Below, one piece after another: positions 34,483 to 42,877 of a stretch of 64,000 nucleotides of DNA. The notes below the pieces were generated by a model. It was not told where the DNA came from. It did no database searches and saw only the letters and a list, made by a program, of their open reading frames with translations. Both the position numbers and the translations under genes were made by a program. This DNA is from Pedobacter sp. WC2423 (GTDB taxonomy: Bacteria; Bacteroidota; Bacteroidia; Sphingobacteriales; Sphingobacteriaceae). Within the stretch, counting starts at the first letter, position 1; each line of letters starts with the position of its first letter. Where the stretch lies: positions 930,001 to 994,000 of the forward strand of contig NZ_CP162005.1 in assembly GCF_040822065.1 (NCBI RefSeq), written 5' to 3'.

Positions 34483-35454
34483 TTGAACGAACTAAAACTA
34501 ACATTAGAAACAGTAGATCCGGTACAATTCTGGGGTGCAAACAACGAGCATTATGAGTTGATCAAACACGCATTTCCTAAACTGAAAGTTGTTGCCAGAG
34601 GCAACGAGGTGAAGGTGTTAGGTGATGAGGGTGAGCAAAAACTCTTTGAAAAAAAATTTGGTAAATTGGTCGGTCACCTGGAGCAATATGGCTCTTTAAG
34701 TCCGGGTGATATTGAATCAATTTTAGCGTTTAAGTATAACGCGGATGTTTATGGTGCTGATGCTGCACCAGAAAAAGTGAATGGTGGTGGCGGTGGAGAA
34801 GTCATTGTATTCGGGAATAGCGGTATGATGATCAAAGCCCGAACGGCTAATCAACGCAGAATGGTGGACAGTATCGTGAAAAACGATGTGCTTTTTGCAA
34901 TCGGCCCTGCGGGGACGGGAAAAACGTATACGGCGGTAGCACTTGCTGTGAGAGCATTGAAAAATAAAGAGATTAAAAGAATTATTTTAACCAGACCGGC
35001 TGTAGAGGCTGGGGAGAGCTTAGGTTTTCTGCCTGGTGATTTAAAGGAGAAAGTAGATCCTTATCTTCGTCCGTTATATGATGCGCTTGATGATATGATT
35101 CCGGCAGAGAAGCTGAAGTTGTATTTAGAGAACAGAACGATCGAAATTGCACCGCTCGCTTTTATGCGTGGCCGTACTTTGGATAATTGTTTTGTAATTT
35201 TGGACGAAGCACAGAATTCAACGGATTTACAGTTGAAGATGTTCCTGACAAGGATGGGCCCTTCTGCGAAATTCATCGTGACTGGTGATGTAACGCAGAT
35301 CGATTTACCTAAGAAACAAATGTCGGGTTTACATAATGCTTTGCGTATTCTGGATGATATTCCGGGTATCGAAATCATCTACCTGACAGGGGAGGATGTG
35401 GTAAGGCATAAGCTGGTGAAAAGGATTTTGAAGGCGTACGGAGATATACAGTAA
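34483..35454 (+). CDS. PhoH family P-loop ATPase
   Basis: This 323-residue cytosolic ATPase starts at a TTG. The small N-terminal domain resembles the KH-like part of PhoH proteins (VKVLGDEGEQKLFEKKF, then LSPGDIESIL). The ATPase part has ANQRRMVDSI, Walker A IGPAGTGKTYTA (about 140-151), RPAVEAGESLGFLPGDLKEKVDPYLRPLYDAL, Walker B NCFVILDEAQNST and VTGDVTQIDLP. The physiological role is debated; the family is often linked with RNA metabolism near ybeY, which is not present here. purC follows 35 bp downstream. Confidence 0.93.
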   Translation: MNELKLTLETVDPVQFWGANNEHYELIKHAFPKLKVVARGNEVKVLGDEGEQKLFEKKFGKLVGHLEQYGSLSPGDIESILAFKYNADVYGADAAPEKVNGGGGGEVIVFGNSGMMIKARTANQRRMVDSIVKNDVLFAIGPAGTGKTYTAVALAVRALKNKEIKRIILTRPAVEAGESLGFLPGDLKEKVDPYLRPLYDALDDMIPAEKLKLYLENRTIEIAPLAFMRGRTLDNCFVILDEAQNSTDLQLKMFLTRMGPSAKFIVTGDVTQIDLPKKQMSGLHNALRILDDIPGIEIIYLTGEDVVRHKLVKRILKAYGDIQ

Positions 35455-35489
35455 TTTATAAACAATAATTGATGTGATCCATCAACAAC

Positions 35490-36443
35490 ATGAAAGCAAT
35501 AAAAGAAACAAATTTTAATTTTCCTGAACAGAGTAGTTTTTACAAGGGTAAGGTGCGTGATGTGTATACTATTGATCATCGTTTGATGGCCATGGTAGTG
35601 ACTGACAGGATTTCTGCATTTGATGTGGTTTTACCTGAGGCTATTCCTTTTAAGGGCCAGGTGTTAAATCAGATCGGGGCTAAATTTTTAAAGGCAACAA
35701 CGGATATCGTTCAGAATTGGGTGATTGCTGTACCGGATGAAATGGTGACGATTGGTCGCATTTGTGAGCCTTTTAAGGTAGAAATGGTCATCAGGGGTTA
35801 CCTTGCGGGCCATGCGTGGAGGGAATATAGTGCGGGTAAAAGAAGTGTATGCGGTGTAGCGCTTCCGGATGGTTTAAAGGAGAATGATAAATTACCTCAG
35901 CCAATCATCACGCCAACAACAAAAGCGTCTGTTGGGCATGATGAGGATATCTCCAGAGAAGATATTTTAGCGAAGGGTATTGTTTCGATTGTTGATTATG
36001 ATCAGTTGGAGAGTTATACTTATGCTTTGTATAAGAGAGGAACTGAAATGGCTGCTGAGCGTGGTCTGATCCTGGTAGATACGAAGTATGAGTTTGGTAA
36101 AATTGGTGAGGAAATTTACCTGATTGATGAGATCCATACGCCGGATTCTTCGCGTTATTTTTATGCGGAGGGCTATGAGATGCGCCAGGCGGAAAATACT
36201 CCTCAGAAACAGCTTTCTAAGGAGTTTGTACGCAAGTGGTTAATTGAAAATGGTTTCCAGGGTAAGGATGGACAGGTGATCCCGTTAATGACTCCTGAGG
36301 TTATTGCTTCAATTTCTGAGCGTTATATTGAGTTGTATGAGCAGATTACTGGTGATACGTTTGTAAAGAATGAGCAGGATGATATACTGAACAGAATTGA
36401 GCAGAATGTTTTAGGTAGTCTGAATACTTTGTTATCAAATTAA
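35490..36443 (+). CDS. purC: Phosphoribosylaminoimidazole-succinocarboxamide synthase
   Basis: PurC ligates aspartate to CAIR with ATP in purine synthesis. The 317-residue protein has [29 protein letters not shown], the [12 protein letters not shown] block, [16 protein letters not shown] and LVDTKYEFG, then [12 protein letters not shown]. It is of the longer PurC type common in Bacteroidetes and eukaryotic fusions, about 300 residues rather than the 240 of E. coli. No other pur gene is adjacent. Confidence 0.96.
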   Translation: MKAIKETNFNFPEQSSFYKGKVRDVYTIDHRLMAMVVTDRISAFDVVLPEAIPFKGQVLNQIGAKFLKATTDIVQNWVIAVPDEMVTIGRICEPFKVEMVIRGYLAGHAWREYSAGKRSVCGVALPDGLKENDKLPQPIITPTTKASVGHDEDISREDILAKGIVSIVDYDQLESYTYALYKRGTEMAAERGLILVDTKYEFGKIGEEIYLIDEIHTPDSSRYFYAEGYEMRQAENTPQKQLSKEFVRKWLIENGFQGKDGQVIPLMTPEVIASISERYIELYEQITGDTFVKNEQDDILNRIEQNVLGSLNTLLSN

Positions 36444-36477
36444 ATTCTTAATTTGTTATATAAAAAAGGGGGATGTT

Positions 36478-36867
36478 ATGAAATTTTCGGTAGATAAACA
36501 CGAAAAGTATGTGGCAATCAGGTTGGATGAAAACAAACTGACTGCTGAGAATACGCCCGGATTAAAGTCTGAGTTCATTTTATTGAATGCTGAGGGGTAT
36601 TGTAATATCGTTCTGGACTTATCGATGGTGAGTAATTGTGATGATTCACAGGACCTGAGCTGTCTTTTGGTTGGGGACAGGCTTTGCAAAAAGGCAAATG
36701 GGTTATTCCTGGTAACGGGGTTAACGGAGTGTATTGCCAAATTATTGGAAATGTCGTCTATTGATCAGTCATTAAATATTGTGGGCAGCCTGGATGAGGC
36801 GGAAGATTTGATCTTCATGGAAGAGATAGAGAAGGAATTACTAGGGAGCTTTGATCAGGGAAATTAA
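36478..36867 (+). CDS. STAS-domain protein (anti-sigma factor antagonist type)
   Basis: This is a 129-residue single-domain STAS protein. It begins MKFSVDKHEKYVAIRLDENKLTAENTP and has YCNIVLDLSMVSNCDDSQDLSCLL at the place where the phosphorylatable serine of SpoIIAA-type proteins sits, followed by a helix and LFLVTGLTECIAKLLEM. A purine-rich ribosome site (AAAAGGGGG) precedes the start. The stop overlaps the RNase Z ATG by one base, so the two are translationally coupled. No partner kinase is nearby, so its regulatory target is unknown. Confidence 0.87.
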   Translation: MKFSVDKHEKYVAIRLDENKLTAENTPGLKSEFILLNAEGYCNIVLDLSMVSNCDDSQDLSCLLVGDRLCKKANGLFLVTGLTECIAKLLEMSSIDQSLNIVGSLDEAEDLIFMEEIEKELLGSFDQGN

Positions 36868-37778
36868 TGAAGTTTGAGGTTACCATTTTAGGAAGTAGTT
36901 CTGCTACTCCGGTTTTTAATAGAAATCCGTCAGCACAGCTTTTAAATTGTAAGGATAAGTTTTATTTGATTGATTGTGGTGAGGGTACTCAGCAGCAGTT
37001 AATCAGGTTTGGTTTTAAGGCGAGTAAGATCGATGTGGCTTTTATAAGTCATCTTCATGGTGATCATTATTTTGGTTTGATCGGCTTACTTTCGACGATG
37101 AATTTGAATGGGCGTATCAAGCCTTTCCAGATTTTTGCTCCGGCAGCTTTACTGGAGATCCTGGAGATTCAGTTCAGATATTCTGAAACAAATTTAAGGT
37201 TTGAGATTGAGTTTTGTCCGATTGTAGCGGATGAGCCAAGAGTGATTTTCCAGAATCAGGATTTAACGGTTGAAACGATTGTGCTGAATCACAGGATCCC
37301 GTGTACAGGGTTCAGGTTTACGGAGAAAAAGAGGTTACGTAAGGTTTTAGTGGATAAGTTAGAGGCTGCAAATATTTCTCCGGATTATTATCAGTTGTTA
37401 AAGAAGGGTTTGGATTTGACTTTGCCGGGTGGTGAAGTGATTTTGAATGCTGATTATACGATTGATTCGGATATGCCTAAGAGTTATTGTTATTGTTCGG
37501 ATACAATGGCGGACGGGAGTTATCTGGAGAGTATCCGGGGTTGCACCATGTTGTATCATGAGGCAACGTTTATGGACGATTTGCTGGAAAGGGCAGGTGT
37601 GACGCATCATACGACGGCTTTACAGGCGGGATTGGTGGCGAAGGAGGTTGGTGCTGGTAAGTTGATTATCGGACATTTTTCTTCGAGGTATAAGGCGCTA
37701 TTGCCGCTGTTAGAGGAGGCGCAGGGGGTTTTTGAAAATACTGAGCTGGCTCTCGAAGGTGTTACATTCACCGTTTAG
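36867..37778 (+). CDS. rnz: Ribonuclease Z
   Basis: RNase Z cuts the 3' trailer from tRNA precursors. The 303-residue metallo-beta-lactamase-fold protein has the zinc motif FISHLHGDHYFGL with His62, His64, Asp66 and His67, the N-terminal GSSSATPVFNRNPSAQLL, and the late motifs YCYCSDTMADGSY, LYHEATFMDD, HHTTALQAGLVAKEVG and LIIGHFSSRY. All metal ligands are in place. It ends before a long hairpin terminator. Confidence 0.96.
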   Translation: MKFEVTILGSSSATPVFNRNPSAQLLNCKDKFYLIDCGEGTQQQLIRFGFKASKIDVAFISHLHGDHYFGLIGLLSTMNLNGRIKPFQIFAPAALLEILEIQFRYSETNLRFEIEFCPIVADEPRVIFQNQDLTVETIVLNHRIPCTGFRFTEKKRLRKVLVDKLEAANISPDYYQLLKKGLDLTLPGGEVILNADYTIDSDMPKSYCYCSDTMADGSYLESIRGCTMLYHEATFMDDLLERAGVTHHTTALQAGLVAKEVGAGKLIIGHFSSRYKALLPLLEEAQGVFENTELALEGVTFTV

Positions 37779-37792
37779 CTTATTAGAAAAAA

Positions 37793-37870
37793 AATGAAGG
37801 GTAGCATGTCCTGACGGAATTCATGAAGAATGAATCATTGTCAGGACATGCTACTCTTCATTTTTTTTTA
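37793..37870 (+). terminator. Long hairpin terminator after rnz with a conserved apical core
   Basis: The outer arms (37793-37815 and 37840-37862) form a 23-bp stem with a single G-U pair. The apex contains a second stem, ATTCAT with ATGAAT, around GAAGA. An A run precedes it and a T run follows (10 or more T), so it can work in both directions. The apical sequence is shared with the hairpin at 40484-40540. Confidence 0.85.
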
Positions 37871-37920
37871 CCACTAAAATTAGTAAAGGTTCATTCCATT
37901 TGGGCATGATGCAGATTGAG

Positions 37921-38121
37921 GTAAAAAAATAGAAGAAACTTATTAGGTAAAAAAAAAGAAACTTATTGGATGCAGAAAATAGGAGAAACTTGATTGGTGC
38001 AAAAAAAGAAGAAACTTATTAGATGTAAAAATAGGAAAGCTTGATTGGTGCAGAAAAAAAGAAACTTGTTAGATGTAAAAATAGGGAAGCTTTTTGATAC
38101 AAAATAAAAAGAGAGGCTTTA
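37921..38121. repeat. Degenerate 25-bp tandem repeat array
   Basis: About eight units are anchored by AAACTT or AAGCTT at 37936, 37959, 37986, 38012, 38037, 38062, 38088 and 38113. The unit is close to AAACTTATTAGATGTAAAAA plus a purine-rich filler. The inner four units alternate between an ATTAGATGTAAAAATAGG type and a GATTGGTGCAAAAAAAG type, giving a 51-bp higher-order repeat. The array fills most of the spacer between rnz and the DUF4112 gene; no gene is seen in it. Confidence 0.75.
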
Positions 38122-38185
38122 TAGAGGAAACGCGTGGGAAGATAAATGTGGGAAAACAATCTGACTGATATTTGGTTACGGTATA

Positions 38186-38671
38186 ATGCCATATGATTCT
38201 TCTTATAAAAATTCGGTTCCGGATGTTCCTGTTTTACGGTGGGTTTCAAGACTTTCTTTTTTGATGGATGAACAGTTCAGAATTCCGGGTACAAAGTACA
38301 GGTTCGGACTGGATCCTTTGCTGAATTTAATCCCCTTTGCTGGGGATATTGTTGGTTTTGCTGTTTCTGGTGGTTTAGTACTGGCTATGGCGAGTAAAGG
38401 ACTCACGAGCAAAATTGTTGTGTTGATGTGTATCAATATTTTATTGGATACGACGATTGGGGCAATTCCGGGGGTTGGACAGGTTTGGGATTTTTTCTTT
38501 AAGTCAAATACCAGGAACATGCGCTTGATGGAGGAGTATTATGAGCAGGGTAAGCATAGGGGCAGTGGAAAGAGTACGATTGTGCTTGCATTGGTTATTT
38601 TGTTTTTGATCTTTGCTTTATTGGTTACTGTTTTATGGGTATTGACGGCCTGGGTAATTAATAAGTTTTAA
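38186..38671 (+). CDS. DUF4112 membrane protein
   Basis: This 161-residue protein has the DUF4112 pattern: a lead LRWVSRLSFLMDEQFRIPGTKYRFGLDPLLNLIPFAGDIVG, a hydrophobic helix, LLDTTIGAIPGVGQVWDFFFKSNTRNMRLM, and a final membrane helix (about residues 132-155). The two GxG-P motifs (LIPFAGDIVG and AIPGVGQVWD) mark the family. No function is established. It stands upstream of the AraC-type regulator, 8-14 bp apart, and is probably co-transcribed. Confidence 0.88.
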   Translation: MPYDSSYKNSVPDVPVLRWVSRLSFLMDEQFRIPGTKYRFGLDPLLNLIPFAGDIVGFAVSGGLVLAMASKGLTSKIVVLMCINILLDTTIGAIPGVGQVWDFFFKSNTRNMRLMEEYYEQGKHRGSGKSTIVLALVILFLIFALLVTVLWVLTAWVINKF

Positions 38672-38684
38672 ATTAACGGTGTAT

Positions 38685-39575
38685 ATGCTTAATCATAATC
38701 AACAGTTACCTGTTTACGCTCTGGAGCCGGATGGGGTAGGTAGGAATAAACATTTCAGGATGTATAATTTTACTGGTACTTTACCGGATGAGTCGGATTT
38801 TTTGATACCGCATAGAAAGGATCATTATCTGCTGGTGTTTATGAGACGGGGTGGGAGCAGTTTATGGATTGATATGAACCCTTATTCGCTTAAGGATAAT
38901 ACTTTTTATTTTACGGAACCAAATCAGATTATTGTAAAGGATGGCTTCCAGGAGTTGTGGAGCACGGGTATCGCTTTTACGACTGAGTTTCTGTCTCTTC
39001 AGGGAAATACTGTTTTAAGTGGGTTGCCGTTGATTCAGAATCCTCAGAATGGGCATGAGCTTCTGCTTAGTGAGGTTGATGTCGTTTTTGTGGAGGATAT
39101 GATTGCTAAGCTGAATGCGGAGTATCAGAGTAGTGGGGAGTGGCAGCAGCGTATGTTAGCTGCTTATTTGACAGTACTGGTTACTTATCTGAGCCGTTTG
39201 TATGTGGAGCAGTTTAGGGATATTGGTGTTTCTGTGGATAAGGTATTGCTTAAAAATTTTCAGTTAAAGATCAATGAGCGCTTCCGGGAGCTGCGGGAGG
39301 TGAGTGAGTATGCTTCTTTGCTGAATATTTCTGCGGGACATTTAAGTGAGGTTGTCAAGAGTCAGAGTGGCAAACCGGCCATCAAACATATACATGAGCG
39401 ACAGGTACTGGAAGCACGGCGCCTGCTTTTTCATACGGACAATTCGTTGAAGGAAATTGCTTTTGATCTTGGTTTTTCGGATACTTCTTATTTTAATCGC
39501 TTTTTTAAAAGGGAGTGTAATGTTACACCGGTTGAGTATCGTATGGCCACCCGCAAAATGTACCATGATTACTGA
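38685..39575 (+). CDS. AraC family transcriptional regulator
   Basis: This protein of about 296 residues has a cupin-like N-terminal sensing part (HYLLVFMRRGGSSLWIDMNPYSLKDNTFYF) and a C-terminal AraC DNA-binding domain with two helix-turn-helices: ASLLNISAGHLSEVVKSQSGKP and LKEIAFDLGFSDTSYFNRFFKRECNVTPVEYR. I chose the ATG at 38685; a GTG two codons earlier is possible. It lies just before an SDR oxidoreductase, its likely target, though the effector is unknown. Confidence 0.9.
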   Translation: MLNHNQQLPVYALEPDGVGRNKHFRMYNFTGTLPDESDFLIPHRKDHYLLVFMRRGGSSLWIDMNPYSLKDNTFYFTEPNQIIVKDGFQELWSTGIAFTTEFLSLQGNTVLSGLPLIQNPQNGHELLLSEVDVVFVEDMIAKLNAEYQSSGEWQQRMLAAYLTVLVTYLSRLYVEQFRDIGVSVDKVLLKNFQLKINERFRELREVSEYASLLNISAGHLSEVVKSQSGKPAIKHIHERQVLEARRLLFHTDNSLKEIAFDLGFSDTSYFNRFFKRECNVTPVEYRMATRKMYHDY

Positions 39576-39635
39576 TGGATGTCCTGTGTTCAGAAGGGGC
39601 ATGCGCTGTAGATTTGTTTATATATAAAATAGATT

Positions 39636-40373
39636 ATGAAAACAGTATTGATTACAGGGGCAAATAAAAGCATAGGCTTTGAAACGGCAAGACAATTATT
39701 ACAGCAGGGGTATTATGTATATCTAGGCAGCAGGGATATGGAAAAGGGTGAGCAGGCGGTTAGTCAGCTGCGTGCTGAGGGCTTAAGTGAGGTGGAGGCG
39801 ATAGCGATTGATGTGAATGATGTTGCATCGGTACGGGCTGCGCGTGAGGTGTTAGGGCAGAAAGTTAAGGTGTTGGATGTATTGATTAATAATGCTGGTA
39901 TTGGTGGTGCAATGCCACAGACTCCACTGGAAACTGATGTTAAGGTGTTCAGGGAGGTGTTTGAAACTAACTTTTTTGGTGTGATAGAAGTTACGCAGGC
40001 GTTTGTTGATTTAATGATGGAGTCTGAAGAGCCAAGAATTGTTAATGTAACTTCTGGGTTAGGTTCACTTGCGCTGCATAATGATCCTGAATGGAAGTAT
40101 TATAGTGTTAAACCAACTAGTTATGTAGCGTCTAAGGCTGCGCTTAATGCTTATACGATTGTGTTGGCTTATGATCAGCGTTTTACGTCATTTAAGATCA
40201 ACGCGGTGGATCCTGGGTATACGGCTACGGATTTTAACCATCATAGTGGCCCGGGGACGGTAGAGGAAGCTGCTGCAAGAGTGGTAAAGGCGGCAACGCT
40301 GGGAGCTGATGGGCCTACGGGACAGTTCTTTAGTGATGACAATGCGCCGGATACGGGTATTAGTCCGTGGTAA
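39636..40373 (+). CDS. SDR family NAD(P)-dependent oxidoreductase
   Basis: This is a classical short-chain dehydrogenase of 245 residues. It has the nucleotide motif TGANKSIG (residues 7-14), NNAGIGGA, the active-site Ser in VNVTSGLGSLALH, and Tyr163-x3-Lys167 in SYVASKAAL, then VDPGYTATDFN. It resembles carbonyl reductase-type SDRs that act on small carbonyl compounds; the substrate is unknown. It lies 60 bp after the AraC-type regulator in the same direction, so it is probably controlled by it, and is closed by the hairpin terminator that follows. Confidence 0.92.
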   Translation: MKTVLITGANKSIGFETARQLLQQGYYVYLGSRDMEKGEQAVSQLRAEGLSEVEAIAIDVNDVASVRAAREVLGQKVKVLDVLINNAGIGGAMPQTPLETDVKVFREVFETNFFGVIEVTQAFVDLMMESEEPRIVNVTSGLGSLALHNDPEWKYYSVKPTSYVASKAALNAYTIVLAYDQRFTSFKINAVDPGYTATDFNHHSGPGTVEEAAARVVKAATLGADGPTGQFFSDDNAPDTGISPW

Positions 40374-40474
40374 TAGGTAATAAGGCAATTAGTGGGTATT
40401 CCTAAGGCGTTCTAAGTGGGGGCTTTAAGCTCCCAACAATCAACCTACCCGGAAAGTACGGGGAGAAATTAAAT

Positions 40475-40550
40475 AAAAAAGGGAAAGGCGCTTTGCTGAC
40501 ATTGTTCATTCTTCATGAACGCCGACAGCAAAGCGCCTTTGCTTTTTTTA
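40475..40550. terminator. Bidirectional hairpin terminator with the conserved apical core
   Basis: A perfect 15-bp stem (AAAGGCGCTTTGCTG with its complement, arms 40484-40498 and 40526-40540) carries an apex with a second stem, GTTCAT with ATGAAC. A6 precedes and T7 follows, so it serves both the SDR gene and the convergent mlaD-type gene. Read on the minus strand, its apex matches that of the hairpin after rnz. Confidence 0.9.
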
Positions 40551-40554
40551 TGGG

Positions 40555-41511
40555 TTACTTATCTTTTTTCGAACCTCCGCCGCCGAATACTGAGAAGTGT
40601 ACGTAACGTTTAGGGTTAGCTTTAAGATCGATAATGAGTTCATCTAAGTTTTTAGAGGCATTGTTCAGGTTGTCATACATCTTGGTGTCGTTAACAAGCA
40701 GGCCTAAAGTTCCTTTACCGTCATTAACTTTACTTACGATGCCCTGAAGGTCTGCTACAGCTTTATTTGCATTGTCAATTGTCTGCTTGAAGTTTGCAGC
40801 GGCAACCTGATCAGTGATTTTATTGATATTGCTTAGTATAGCATTGATCTTCGCATTGTTGTTTTTAAGGTTTCCTGAAATGGACTCAGCATTGGCTAAA
40901 ATAGCTGCAATTCTTTTACTTTCAGTTCCTACTAATCCGTCTACTTTTTTAGAGGTTCCTTCTAAGGATGCCAGCGTACCAGCAATACTGTTGAAACTCT
41001 TGTTGACGTTTTTCTGGAAGTCAGGGTTCAGGATAGAGTTGACACTGGTCAGGATAGAATCCATTTTACCGATAATCAATTCTGCTTTCTTTTGTACGGG
41101 CTGAACGGTCTCCATCAGGTTTTTCTCTACGTTAGAGTTTAAGGTGTCACCGTCCTGAGCAAAATCTTTACCGGTACCTAAAGCCATTACAATTGCTTTG
41201 CTGCCCAGCAGGTCAGTGCTTTCTAATCTGGCTATGGTCGATTTTGGAATGTCATATTTGCCTTTTATTTTCAGGGTAGCCAAAATGGTTCCGTCAGGTT
41301 GTAAAACAAGTTTATCTACACGACCAATCTGAAAGCCGTTTATTAATACTGGTTTTGATATGGCCAGACCGTCAACGTGGGTATATCTGGCATAAAGTAA
41401 TGTTTCACTCGAAAATAATGAGTTACCTTTAAGGAAGTTATATCCGATAATTAATGAGGCGATAGAAAAGGCTGCTAATATGCCTACTTTGGTTTCGTTA
41501 GTTATTTTCAC
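40555..41511 (-). CDS. MlaD/MCE-domain phospholipid-transport protein
   Basis: This 318-residue protein has an N-terminal membrane helix (about residues 8-25) followed by an MCE domain: YTHVDGLAISKPVLINGFQIGRVDKLVL, then LESTDLLGSKAIVMALG. A long helical region follows with many Asn and Ser (about 130-300), including VDGLVGTESKRI and VNDGKGTLGLLVNDTKMYDNL, the repeat usual in MlaD of Bacteroidetes. It should be the substrate-binding subunit of a lipid transporter between the membranes; the MlaE and MlaF partners are not nearby. It is 14 bp after the amidase gene. Confidence 0.93.
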   Translation of the reverse strand: MKITNETKVGILAAFSIASLIIGYNFLKGNSLFSSETLLYARYTHVDGLAISKPVLINGFQIGRVDKLVLQPDGTILATLKIKGKYDIPKSTIARLESTDLLGSKAIVMALGTGKDFAQDGDTLNSNVEKNLMETVQPVQKKAELIIGKMDSILTSVNSILNPDFQKNVNKSFNSIAGTLASLEGTSKKVDGLVGTESKRIAAILANAESISGNLKNNNAKINAILSNINKITDQVAAANFKQTIDNANKAVADLQGIVSKVNDGKGTLGLLVNDTKMYDNLNNASKNLDELIIDLKANPKRYVHFSVFGGGGSKKDK

Positions 41512-41525
41512 TTATAGTAGTTTAC

Positions 41526-42368
41526 TTAATTTACTTCTGTTTCTTGTTTGTAGGTCTTCACGGCTTTAAAGATTGCATTTACAATCTCTGACTGGCCGCT
41601 CGCTGAGTTTATATAATCTTCTTCGGCTGGATTCGAAATAAACCCAATCTCAGTTAATACGGCTGGCATACCGCATCTTTGTAAGATTAAAATTCCCTGC
41701 TCTTTAACACCTCTGTTAAATCTTTTGTTGTCGCGGGTATAATTGTTCTGCATTAATCGTGCTAACTTCAGACTTTTGTCCCTATATATGTTTTTAAACA
41801 AAGATAGTATAATAAATGTTTCAGGATCCTTTGGATCGTAACCATCATAATTTTTTTTATAATCCTTTTCTAAGCTGATATCGGCATTTTCACGGAGTGC
41901 ACCGTCTTGCTCGTTTAAGCGGTGACTACCGGCTACAAATGTTTCATTACCACTGGTAGTTTTGTTCTTTACATAGCCGTATTTAGGAATTCTTTTTCCT
42001 TTTCTGGTCGTATAACCAGTTACAACTTTATGGTCTGGCATCGAGTTACAGTGAATGGAGATAAACAAATCGGCTTTTGCAGCTGTTGCAATTTGTGGTC
42101 TGCGGTATAAGGACACGTCAACATCTGTTTTTCTGGTGTAAACGATCTTTACGCCTGGCATATCTTCTTCAAACTTCCGGCCTAATTTTAAGGCAACTTG
42201 CAGTGTCACGTTTTTTTCTAATGAATAGCTTCCGGCTGCACCTGGTTTATCGCCACCATGACCGGCATCGATAACAATGGTCTTTACTTTATAACCCTGA
42301 GAAAGGGCAGCTGTTGAAGTGATCAGCAAAAAAATAGCGCATAAGAATATATTCCTTTTCAATCTCAT
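41526..42368 (-). CDS. N-acetylmuramoyl-L-alanine amidase (Amidase_3)
   Basis: This periplasmic zinc amidase splits the bond between muramic acid and the stem peptide. The 280-residue protein has a signal peptide (first ~22 residues), VIDAGHGGDKPGAAG with the zinc His, a second ligand Glu in the ENADISLEKDY region, DLFISIHCNSMPD with zinc His, and the catalytic Glu in AVLTEIGFISNPAEEDYI. These are all expected for AmiC-like Amidase_3. A TATCTTTG -7 box lies upstream at 42458-42465. The mlaD-type gene follows. Confidence 0.94.
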   Translation of the reverse strand: MRLKRNIFLCAIFLLITSTAALSQGYKVKTIVIDAGHGGDKPGAAGSYSLEKNVTLQVALKLGRKFEEDMPGVKIVYTRKTDVDVSLYRRPQIATAAKADLFISIHCNSMPDHKVVTGYTTRKGKRIPKYGYVKNKTTSGNETFVAGSHRLNEQDGALRENADISLEKDYKKNYDGYDPKDPETFIILSLFKNIYRDKSLKLARLMQNNYTRDNKRFNRGVKEQGILILQRCGMPAVLTEIGFISNPAEEDYINSASGQSEIVNAIFKAVKTYKQETEVN

Positions 42369-42877
42369 TTAATCTTTTTGTTTAATGGCTTCGGATCTGT
42401 CTAAAATTATAATCTTAAACAGGTAGTATTATCCCTTAATTGTTGCTTATTTGCGCACAAAGATAGTATAATATAATTTTTAGTACGGAATTGGTGCCTA
42501 TTGTTTGAAATTGTTTTGCAGCCAGGCTGAGGATACACGGTATGACCGGGATATCTGTTCGGATTTATTGAACTGCTTTTAATTGGTTAAAGCCTGCAAT
42601 TTGTTGGTTATCCAGTGTTTAGAGGGGTGTTAGGAAATATTTTTAATCAAAATGGTATTTGCCCCCGGCAATGCTATATTTTTCGCTAATTTTGGACGTT
42701 TTGGGTTAAAAGGCTGTTTTAAGCATAGCTATTAATTTGTTTAAGTACAATTTTGGCTGCAATAGCGTTAATTGCTCCGGGAAGGTAATGGCTTTCTTTG
42801 CAACAGTTGAGCTGTTTCATTCAAAAATGGATATTAAACAATTTTAATCTATAAATTTAGACAGACTTTAACTACAG
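42369..42877. other. Long divergent leader between the amidase and lptD-like genes
   Basis: No gene is seen. It holds the divergent promoters. Candidate -7 boxes are TATCTTTG on the minus strand (42458-42465, for the amidase) and TAATTTTG on the plus strand (42687-42694, for the lptD-like gene); neither has a clear TTTG box at 19 bp. The leader to the lptD-like gene is about 180 bp long and I see no riboswitch in it. Confidence 0.45.

Noticed and set aside
37921..38121. CRISPR array
   Set aside because: The units are adjacent and degenerate, without unique spacers of constant length, and no cas genes are near.
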